Source of the DNA: UBA3222 sp002363035
Lineage (GTDB): Bacteria > Verrucomicrobiota > Verrucomicrobiia > Opitutales > UBA9783
Direction of reading: 5' to 3'
Assembly: GCA_946646575.1 (NCBI GenBank)
Contig: CAMPCR010000022.1
Coordinates: 1-15,747 of the forward strand
Length of the DNA stretch: 15,747 nt
The notes below the pieces were generated by a model. That model searched no databases. It saw only the letters and a program-made list of their open reading frames with translations, and was not told the origin of the DNA. Positions 1-9,224 of the stretch are shown piece after piece. The translations under genes and the position numbers were made by a program. Position 1 is the first letter of the stretch. Every line of letters begins with the position of its first letter.

Positions 1-1953
<1,953 letters not shown>

Positions 1954-1972
1954 TTCTTAAATATTCTCTAGC

Positions 1973-1992
1973 TATTGTAGTTTTCCACAATA
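1973..1992. repeat. Short inverted repeat between 23S and tRNA-Ile
   Basis: TATTGT and ACAATA are separated by 8 nt just upstream of the 23S 5' end. In the transcript this forms a small AT-rich hairpin and could be part of the processing stem flanking 23S. The assignment is inference from position. Confidence 0.35.
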
Positions 1993-2002
1993 TTCATCAA
2001 AC

Positions 2003-2013
2003 TGTCAAAGATC
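2003..2013 (-). promoter_or_regulatory. boxA-like antitermination site before 23S
   Basis: The minus strand reads GATCTTTGACA between tRNA-Ile and 23S. It shares TCTTTGA with the boxA-like site in the 16S leader (3991-4003). rRNA operons commonly carry a boxA in both the leader and the 16S-23S spacer, where Nus factors load. Identified by similarity and position only. Confidence 0.5.
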
Positions 2014-2024
2014 AAAAAGTATCC

Positions 2025-2101
2025 TGGTGGGCCCGGATGGACTTGAACCATCGACCCCGCGCTTATCAAGCGCGTGCTCTAACCGACTGAGCTACGAGCC
2101 C
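2025..2101 (-). tRNA. tRNA-Ile(GAT)
   Basis: This is a complete 77-nt cloverleaf on the minus strand. The acceptor strands are GGGCTCG and CGGGCCC, followed by an encoded ACCA tail. The anticodon loop is TTGATAA, giving anticodon GAT for isoleucine. The gene lies in the 16S-23S spacer, 8 nt downstream of tRNA-Ala and before 23S. Confidence 0.97.
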
Positions 2102-2109
2102 TCACCATC

Positions 2110-2185
2110 TGGTGGAGTCGATCGGTTTCGAACCGACGACCTCCTGCATGCAAAGCAGGCGCTCTACCAGTTGAGCTACGACCCC
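2110..2185 (-). tRNA. tRNA-Ala(TGC)
   Basis: This is a complete 76-nt cloverleaf on the minus strand. The acceptor strands are GGGGTCG and CGACTCC, with an encoded ACCA tail. The anticodon loop TTTGCAT gives anticodon TGC for alanine. It is the first tRNA after 16S in transcription order and precedes tRNA-Ile, the opposite of the usual Ile-Ala order. Confidence 0.97.
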
Positions 2186-2315
2186 AAAGCCGCTCTCAAC
2201 ATCGCTTTTTTTCGCCCCGTTGTCAAGCACCATCGTTCCGGGAAATTACCTTGCGCATTATTCGAAAAAACCGTCGATCTGATTCGGCCGACATCTCTGC
2301 CTCCGAAGTACTCCA

Positions 2316-3849
<1,534 letters not shown>

Positions 3850-3871
3850 AAAATTATCGCTAACATCGTAC

Positions 3872-3888
3872 AGAGCTTTCCTTGCTCT
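3872..3888 (-). other. Hairpin in the 16S leader
   Basis: AGAGC and GCTCT flank a 7-nt loop about 25 nt upstream of the 16S 5' end. It probably belongs to the leader RNA removed during 16S maturation. That role is inferred from position. Confidence 0.35.
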
Positions 3889-3906
3889 TGTTTACGTTAT
3901 TTAATA

Positions 3907-3922
3907 CTCAGTTTTTTCTGAG
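3907..3922 (-). other. Second hairpin in the 16S leader
   Basis: CTCAG and CTGAG pair around a six-base loop. It is the second leader hairpin between the promoters and 16S. In the transcript the loop is all A and no U tract follows, so this is not an intrinsic terminator. Confidence 0.35.
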
Positions 3923-3990
3923 GGTTGCTCTTCTTTAAAAAAGAACTTCCTTAAAAGTTTATTCGGTTTTCCCGAACAATGCACAAAGTA

Positions 3991-4003
3991 AATTTCAAAG
4001 AAC
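3991..4003 (-). promoter_or_regulatory. boxA-like antitermination site in the rRNA leader
   Basis: The minus strand reads GTTCTTTGAAATT, close to the TTCTTTGAAA form of boxA found in many rRNA leaders. It lies almost immediately downstream of the start expected from the proximal promoter (-10 at 4013-4018). The related GATCTTTGACA occurs before 23S. Function is inferred from position and similarity. Confidence 0.5.
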
Positions 4004-4012
4004 GACATCATC

Positions 4013-4041
4013 ATTTGACCGTTTTCCGTTTTGCGTGTCAA
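4013..4041 (-). promoter_or_regulatory. rRNA promoter, proximal (P2)
   Basis: On the minus strand a consensus -35 TTGACA (4036-4041) is followed by a 17-nt spacer and TCAAAT as -10 (4013-4018, 4 of 6 consensus). Transcription would start near 4006 and run through the leader into 16S. The perfect -35 and spacing make this the better of the two tandem promoters. Confidence 0.65.
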
Positions 4042-4094
4042 GCAGCTTTTTACGACCCCCGACGCTGAAAAACTTTCAAAGTAACGACACTTTC

Positions 4095-4123
4095 ATGTGA
4101 AAACATTACCATGATTGCGTCAA
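4095..4123 (-). promoter_or_regulatory. rRNA promoter, distal (P1), with UP-like tract
   Basis: On the minus strand TTGACG (4118-4123), a 17-nt spacer and TCACAT (4095-4100) repeat the layout of P2 about 80 nt upstream. Directly upstream of the -35 is a nearly pure A/T tract (about 4129-4160), as expected for an UP element of an rRNA promoter. Tandem promoters are usual for rRNA operons. The -10 is weak (3 of 6). Confidence 0.5.
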
Positions 4124-4160
4124 GCGCTTTTTTTAAAAAAAATTAAAAAAATTTTAACTT

Positions 4161-4988
4161 TTATAAAAATTCGACCGTCGGACGGGTCGCGGCAACGTTC
4201 AGCCGACGCAGATTTTTCCGCTGCTGAGGCGATAAAGAACGCAAAATCGAACGCAGTTTCGCCAACGCCGCCTCGGGTTGTTCGATCGGAAACACAAGCG
4301 TCCAAGTGCCGCCAATGTCGAATTCAATGCTCTGCCATCTTTTTTCCAAAAACGGATCGAAATGCCTCAACGAAAGTTTTTTTATCGCCTGAAAAACATC
4401 GGGCGCGTTTGAATTCAAAAATTGCAACAGCCGAAAAACGCTCCAAAAACCGACGATTTTCCCGTCCTGCATCAGCGTTTTCGGCACGTCAGACAACGTC
4501 GGATACCCTGCGATTTGTTGCCGGTCGTATTGAACAGGTTCGAAAATTACGCCTTCCGTCGAAACCAGCCCGACGCTTCGTTTCCCGTTTTTAACCAGAA
4601 GAACCTTCGCGCACGGTCGATGTTCTTTGACCTGAATACGCAGGGCATCGGGAAATTCGCGTGCAATTTCGACCTCCTTGATCTGTTTGTATTGTAAGCA
4701 ATGGTGTTGCAAAGAATTTAAATCGATCGCCATCAGTCCTTCGCCGAAAGGGACTTTAACGTTCGCAAAGAACCAATTTTTTTGCAAAACACCGTCGGTG
4801 GAGAAAAAAATCTGCTCCAACGGCTGGACGATCTGCGTTTTTTCAACCGCCCGCCACAGAACGAAACCGATTGCCGTAACAAGACTTAACACGATCCCTG
4901 CGCGCAACAACACCTTTCGCACGCGTTGCCATGTCCAACGCGGCTTTTGTTGCAAACTTTTCCAGGAAGGATCGTGCTTTTTCTTCAA
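4161..4988 (-). CDS. ftsQ: Cell division protein FtsQ/DivIB
   Basis: FtsQ is a bitopic inner-membrane protein that links early and late divisome proteins through FtsB and FtsL. The 275-residue product has a basic cytoplasmic N-terminus (about 1-28), one transmembrane segment (about 29-46) and a periplasmic part. In the latter, about 55-125 reads as the POTRA domain, including the EVEIAREFPDALRIQVKEHRP motif typical of the family, followed by the FtsQ domain with LVSTEGVIF. Length is normal. The start is TTG at 4986-4988: an in-frame TAG lies four codons upstream, and AGGA sits 10 nt before the TTG. The gene is last in the murC-murB, ddl, ftsQ series, with a 108-nt gap after ddl. ftsA and ftsZ, its usual neighbours, do not follow; the rRNA promoters begin about 40 nt beyond its stop with no GC-rich terminator between. 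Confidence 0.9.
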   Translation of the reverse strand: MKKKHDPSWKSLQQKPRWTWQRVRKVLLRAGIVLSLVTAIGFVLWRAVEKTQIVQPLEQIFFSTDGVLQKNWFFANVKVPFGEGLMAIDLNSLQHHCLQYKQIKEVEIAREFPDALRIQVKEHRPCAKVLLVKNGKRSVGLVSTEGVIFEPVQYDRQQIAGYPTLSDVPKTLMQDGKIVGFWSVFRLLQFLNSNAPDVFQAIKKLSLRHFDPFLEKRWQSIEFDIGGTWTLVFPIEQPEAALAKLRSILRSLSPQQRKNLRRLNVAATRPTVEFL

Positions 4989-5065
4989 GAATTTTCGTTC
5001 CTACGTTTCTTTAGAATTTAATCCCGATAAAGATTTTTTTAAAGAAAAGACATGTCGCCGTTTCC

Positions 5066-5096
5066 AAATCGCGCGTCACAACGAAACGCCCGATTT
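5066..5096 (-). other. Hairpin directly after the ddl stop codon
   Basis: The stem AAATCG-GCGT pairs with ACGC-CGATTT, ten base pairs with one opposed base inside and a 9-nt loop. It starts at the base after the ddl TGA, in the unusually long 108-nt gap before ftsQ. No U tract follows, so it is not a classical terminator. It could be a processing site or could lower ftsQ expression; this is inference. Confidence 0.45.
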
Positions 5097-6026
5097 TCAC
5101 GAAAAAAACTTTCCGCTTCGTTCACAGGCACCATCCACCAATCGCCTCAATAAGGCTTCAAACGAAATTCCGATGCACACGGCAGATTTCGGCAAAAGGC
5201 TCTGCGCCGTCACGCCGGGAATGGTGTTCATTTCCAAAAACCAAACGTTCCCGTCGGTATCCATAATGAAATCCGCGCGACCGAAATCCCGACAGGCGGC
5301 TGCTTTGAAGAATATTTCCGAAGAATGCCGCAAACGTTCCGCAATCGCCTCTTCCAAATGCGCCGGGAAAAAATAATCGCAAGCTCCCTCCGTATATTTG
5401 TTATGGTAATCGTAGAACCCCTCTTTCGGACAAATTTCACCGACACCAATCGCCTTCCCGTGCAACAAACCGACCGTCAGTTCTCTCCCACGCACGTACG
5501 GCTCAATCATCCAATGCCCCTCTTTTACATCCGCCCAAGCCTTGCATAAGGCGTCGAAATTTTCACACAGATGCACGCCGATGCTGCTTCCTTTGTCGGT
5601 CGGTTTCAGGACAAACGCCGTAGTTTTCAGCGTTTTTTCAAGCATTTCTCTGTCCAATGCCTGCCCGATCGTTAATTCAATCGCCGGCAACACGGATATG
5701 CCGTTCTCCGCGGCTAAATGTTTGCTCCGAATTTTATCCATACACAGCGCACTCGCCTTCGCATCACTGCCGACATAGGTAAAATTTCTTTCCTCCAACA
5801 GCGCCTGCAACTGTCCGTCTTCGCCGAAATCCCCGTGAATGAGCGGAAAAACCAAATCGCTTTCCGGGTTTAAATCCTGTGACAACGTGTTTTCGTCCAA
5901 TCGCAACAATTGCGTCGGATACATCTTTTTTAACGCTTCAAACACAGGTTCCGCCGAATGCAACGAAACTTCACGCTCACCGCTTTGACCGCCACACAAA
6001 ATAACAATTTTCTCAAAATGCTTCAT
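5097..6026 (-). CDS. ddl: D-alanine--D-alanine ligase
   Basis: Cytoplasmic ATP-grasp enzyme that joins two D-alanines with ATP hydrolysis, giving the dipeptide MurF adds to the peptidoglycan precursor. The 309-residue product is of normal length and carries the family motifs in order: GGQSGEREVSLHSA (12-25), HGDFGEDG (64-71), the ATP-grasp KPTDKGSSIG (141-150), the omega-loop YDYHNKYTEG (205-214), and RADFIMD plus EMNTIPGVT (250-273) with the metal-binding Glu and Asn. The YDYHNKY form fits a D-Ala-D-Ala rather than a D-Ala-D-lactate enzyme. ATG start, 6 nt after the murC-murB stop, so the two are almost certainly co-transcribed. Its Shine-Dalgarno sequence is poor. Confidence 0.96.
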   Translation of the reverse strand: MKHFEKIVILCGGQSGEREVSLHSAEPVFEALKKMYPTQLLRLDENTLSQDLNPESDLVFPLIHGDFGEDGQLQALLEERNFTYVGSDAKASALCMDKIRSKHLAAENGISVLPAIELTIGQALDREMLEKTLKTTAFVLKPTDKGSSIGVHLCENFDALCKAWADVKEGHWMIEPYVRGRELTVGLLHGKAIGVGEICPKEGFYDYHNKYTEGACDYFFPAHLEEAIAERLRHSSEIFFKAAACRDFGRADFIMDTDGNVWFLEMNTIPGVTAQSLLPKSAVCIGISFEALLRRLVDGACERSGKFFS

Positions 6027-6032
6027 AAAAAC

Positions 6033-8219
6033 TTACAAAAATTCGTCCCAACTTTTTCCTAAAATTCGAACTTCCGGTTCCAGCCAAACGCCACTTCGTT
6101 CGTGTACCATCGTTCTAAGTTGTTTTACCAAACGAATGACATCTTCAAACCGACCGTTGCCGTTATTGATGATAAAATTCGCATGTTGTTCGGAAACAAA
6201 AATCTCCCCTACTCTTTTTCCTTTTACTCCGCATTGATCCAACAGTTGTCCTGCCGAACAAGATGGAGGATTCTTGAAAAAACAACCGAGCGTCTTGCCT
6301 TTCGGCTGAGATTGTTCGCGCTTCTTCCGCAACTCTGCACGACGTTGTCGAATGCGCTCTGTTGTCGAACGATACCCTTTTAAAAGTACCGACACAATCA
6401 CGCCGTTTTGAAAGGTTTCGCAACAGCGATAGCCGTAGTTTAATTTCGAATGCGCGGTAACACGCACCGTACCGTCTGCATCGATCCAAATGACCTGCTC
6501 GGCAACATCCAAAATCCCCTGCCCGCCTGTCCCGGCATTCACCGCCAACGCCCCGCCGACGGTTCCCGGGATACCGTCCAAAAACTCAAAACCTCCGACA
6601 CCGCGCGCCTCCGCCGCATCCAGAAACGCCTGCATACACGTCCCGCAACCGACATGCACATAAAGGGCTTTCGAGGTTTCGGTGAGCGCCTGCGAGGGAG
6701 GGACTTCCAAAAAATTTATAATCTCTCCCTTGGAAGTATTCGGGTCTATCGCTTTTATTCCGAATGTGCAAAAATCCCAACAATCTTCATTCATTCGCAC
6801 CACAACGCCGTCAATGCGATTTTCGGGAATAAGAACGTTCGAACCGCCGCCCAACGGCAGAACCTTCAAACCGATCCGACGACACTCGCGCAATAAGGTT
6901 TGCAATTCATACATGCTTCGCGGTTCGCAGTAAAATAACGCCGAACCGCCGATGCCCATGAGGGAAGCATTCCGAAGCGATACGTTCGTTTCCAAAACCA
7001 CACCGCGCGTTGCGAAAAATTCCTTAACCGCCTGCATCCATTGCTCCAACCAACGACGCGCGTACTTATCGATTTTTCCGGCTCCGACAAACGCAAGCGT
7101 CGTCGGCTGTTCACACGCAATGTAATCTTCGGGTTTCAGTTGCTCCGACGGTTGTGCGTTCGGAAGCGCGTCCAAAAGCGTTTTCTCATTGCAATCAACC
7201 GCCTCGAACGCCTCATACAGCGGATGAATAAACACCTTCGGACAATGTTTCAGCTCGCGCACAAAACCCTCGAAGTAACATTTCAGGCGCGATGCGCGAT
7301 GCGGTTCAAAGGCAACAACCAAAGCTGTTTTTTCTTGCTCCAACACCCGCAACAGTTCTTTCAATTCGTTCGGATGATGAGCGTAGTCCGACAGAACCTT
7401 CAAGTGCGAAGTCTGTAGCAAAACTTCCTGCCGCCGTTTAACGCCTTGGAAAGAAGCAACATCCGATGCGGTCGCCGTTTGTCCCGTCAGATAACGAAAC
7501 GCAACGCCTGCTACCGCTGCATCAAACTCCAAAAATGTCGGCGCGGACGGAATGCGAAGCCGTTCGGCATGGAGTTGCGGAAAATCTTCGTTGGAAATCA
7601 CGCATTTCTTCGTCCGCAACGCCAAATTTTCGAATACCTTTCGGTACGTTTCCGCAGTTTCATAGCGGCGCGGATGATCCCAATCGGTATTGAGAATAAC
7701 GGTTACGTCGGGCGAAAAATCCTCAATCGTGCCGTCGCTTTCGTCCAATTCCAACAGCGTCCAAACGTTTTCATACTTCCCGCAACCGACTTCGTATGCA
7801 TTGCCTCGGAATTCCGCACCGCCAAGGTAATTGACGGGGATATCGTGTTGTTTAAAAAAATGTATCAAATACGCGGTCGTCGTCGATTTCCCGTGACTGC
7901 CGCAGATCGCACACAAACATTCGTTTTTTAACAGTTGCGCCACAAACGCACCGCGCGGCACGCACGGACAAACCGCCGAAGCCGCTTTCCGCAACGCATT
8001 GTCTCCATCAACGGCGGACGAATAAACACACACGGCGCAACCGTTCGGAACCGTTTTCTGCCAACGTATAAAGGATAATTGTTTTTTGCGTTCCTCCGTT
8101 GCGAAATCATCCCACCCGGACACCGCATAGCCTTTATCAACGAGAAACCGCGCCAGCGGTGCCATTCCCATCCCGCCGACACCCAATAAATACACACACG
8201 GCGGTTTATCGGTTCCCAC
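6033..8219 (-). CDS. murC-murB: Fused MurC-MurB: UDP-MurNAc--L-alanine ligase / UDP-MurNAc dehydrogenase
   Basis: One 728-residue reading frame holds two consecutive cytoplasmic peptidoglycan enzymes. Residues 1 to about 395 are MurC, with the Rossmann motif GVGGMGM (13-19), P-loop GSHGKSTTT (107-115), ELDESD (157-162), NTDWDHP (177-183) and DYAHHPNE (278-285). It is compact, since free MurC is usually 450-490 residues. Residues about 396-728 are MurB, with FAD-binding PLGGGSNVLI (455-464), GIPGTVGG (549-556), NYGYR (594-598), GCFFKNP (645-651), SEQHANFI (676-683) and LEPEVRILG near the end. Cys646 stands where MurB usually has the catalytic Ser. Residues about 478-515 look like an extra in-frame stretch. 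The start is GTG at 8217-8219, since an in-frame TGA lies a few codons upstream; there is no Shine-Dalgarno, and a perfect TATAAT ends 6 nt before it. The fusion order MurC then MurB is the reverse of the pathway. Confidence 0.95.
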   Translation of the reverse strand: MGTDKPPCVYLLGVGGMGMAPLARFLVDKGYAVSGWDDFATEERKKQLSFIRWQKTVPNGCAVCVYSSAVDGDNALRKAASAVCPCVPRGAFVAQLLKNECLCAICGSHGKSTTTAYLIHFFKQHDIPVNYLGGAEFRGNAYEVGCGKYENVWTLLELDESDGTIEDFSPDVTVILNTDWDHPRRYETAETYRKVFENLALRTKKCVISNEDFPQLHAERLRIPSAPTFLEFDAAVAGVAFRYLTGQTATASDVASFQGVKRRQEVLLQTSHLKVLSDYAHHPNELKELLRVLEQEKTALVVAFEPHRASRLKCYFEGFVRELKHCPKVFIHPLYEAFEAVDCNEKTLLDALPNAQPSEQLKPEDYIACEQPTTLAFVGAGKIDKYARRWLEQWMQAVKEFFATRGVVLETNVSLRNASLMGIGGSALFYCEPRSMYELQTLLRECRRIGLKVLPLGGGSNVLIPENRIDGVVVRMNEDCWDFCTFGIKAIDPNTSKGEIINFLEVPPSQALTETSKALYVHVGCGTCMQAFLDAAEARGVGGFEFLDGIPGTVGGALAVNAGTGGQGILDVAEQVIWIDADGTVRVTAHSKLNYGYRCCETFQNGVIVSVLLKGYRSTTERIRQRRAELRKKREQSQPKGKTLGCFFKNPPSCSAGQLLDQCGVKGKRVGEIFVSEQHANFIINNGNGRFEDVIRLVKQLRTMVHERSGVWLEPEVRILGKSWDEFL
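6674..6788 (-). repeat. Candidate palindromic insertion inside the MurB coding region
   Basis: Corresponds to residues about 478-515, between the VVVRM strand and VHVGCGT. MurB proteins normally need only about 10-15 residues there, so roughly 25-30 are extra. Within it the arms ACTTCCAA (6703-6710) and TTGGAAGT (6730-6737) form a perfect 8-bp inverted repeat with a 19-nt spacer. A second pair, GGGAG (6696-6700) and CTCCC (6725-6729), interlocks with it in pseudoknot fashion. The frame stays open across it. It resembles in style the palindromic elements that sit inside genes of Rickettsia, but no relationship is claimed. Boundaries are approximate. Confidence 0.55.
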
Positions 8220-8225
8220 AAATTT

Positions 8226-8254
8226 ATTATATAATTTTCATTGCGGAACATTCA
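8226..8254 (-). promoter_or_regulatory. Promoter of murC-murB with perfect -10, leaderless
   Basis: The minus strand has TATAAT at 8226-8231, a perfect -10, and only AAATTT between it and the GTG start. The expected +1 is the G of the start codon itself. The -35 at 17-nt spacing (TGAATG, 8249-8254) is poor. The gene would therefore be translated from a leaderless message, which fits the lack of a Shine-Dalgarno sequence. Confidence 0.55.
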
Positions 8255-8351
8255 CGCCTTTTTTATTAAAACCTCTGTATATTTTGGGAACAGAAAACTG
8301 CGGTTGCTGGTAACGAAAAGGCAACACCAACCTTTAAGTAAAAAGCAAGCC

Positions 8352-9224
8352 CTACCCCAGCACCTTCGCCACAATTCCACCGATGTCCGTCACGTTTTGC
8401 GCGATTTCGACGCCCGCCGCTTGTAAGGCTTGAATTTTCGAAAGTGCCGTACCGGTATTTCCTGCAATCATCGCGCCGGCATGTCCCATGCGTTTGCCCT
8501 CGGGCGTACGGCGTCCGGCAATATAGCCAATCACGGGTTTTTGGAGGTGCTGCCGAATAAATTCCGCCGCAACTTCCTCCGCGTTCCCGCCGATTTCGCC
8601 GATTAAAACAATTGATTTTGTCTGCGGATCGTCATTAAAAGCCTTCAAAACATCCATGTACGACGTTCCGACAACGGGGTCGCCGCCGATACCGACGCAC
8701 GTCGACTGTCCGTACCCCATCGATGTCAGCTGATAAATCGCCTCAAACAACAGCGTCCCCGAGCGCGACACAATGCCGACCGAACCTTCTTTGCAAATTT
8801 CGTTCGGAATAATTCCGACTTTACATTTTCCGGGTGCGATTAACCCAGGACCGTTGGGACCGATGAGGCGCGTTCTGCTTCCCGACAAAGTGCGATGAAT
8901 ACGCAACATATCGTGAACGGGCAGTCCTTCCGTAAGGCAAACAACCAACGGAATTTCCGCATCGATCGCCTCCAAAACCGCATCGGTTGCATGCGGTGCC
9001 GGTACCGCAATAAACGAAATGTCGGGATGAACGGCGACGCAGGCTTCGGCGACCGTACTAAAAACGGGGATATTGCCGTGAACAACCTCGCCGCCTTTGC
9101 CGGGCGTGACTCCGCCGACGATGCGTGTTCCATACGCCAGACAGCTCGCCGAATGCATCATCCCGGCACATCCCGTAATGCCCTGCACGATCACGCGCGA
9201 CGTTTGCTCGATCCAAATACTCAT
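8352..9224 (-). CDS. sucD: Succinate--CoA ligase [ADP-forming], alpha subunit
   Basis: SucD binds CoA and carries the phospho-histidine of succinyl-CoA synthetase, the TCA enzyme that converts succinyl-CoA, ADP and phosphate to succinate, CoA and ATP (reversible). The 290-residue product has the usual length: a CoA-binding Rossmann domain with VQGITGCAG (13-21), IGPNGPG (121-127), SRSGTL (153-158), GIGGDPVVG (178-186) and the active-site RMGHAGAMI with His248. Gly125 replaces the Cys commonly seen in IGPNCPG. The ATG at 9222-9224 overlaps the sucC stop by 4 nt, so the subunits are translationally coupled; the longer upstream frame only reads out of frame through sucC. No clear terminator follows, only a weak hairpin around 8302-8332. 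Confidence 0.95.
   Translation of the reverse strand: MSIWIEQTSRVIVQGITGCAGMMHSASCLAYGTRIVGGVTPGKGGEVVHGNIPVFSTVAEACVAVHPDISFIAVPAPHATDAVLEAIDAEIPLVVCLTEGLPVHDMLRIHRTLSGSRTRLIGPNGPGLIAPGKCKVGIIPNEICKEGSVGIVSRSGTLLFEAIYQLTSMGYGQSTCVGIGGDPVVGTSYMDVLKAFNDDPQTKSIVLIGEIGGNAEEVAAEFIRQHLQKPVIGYIAGRRTPEGKRMGHAGAMIAGNTGTALSKIQALQAAGVEIAQNVTDIGGIVAKVLG

Noticed and set aside
8302..8332. Intrinsic terminator after sucD
   Set aside because: Only five-pair alternatives (GGTTG/CAACC or GTTGC/GCAAC) and no T run; too weak to call.
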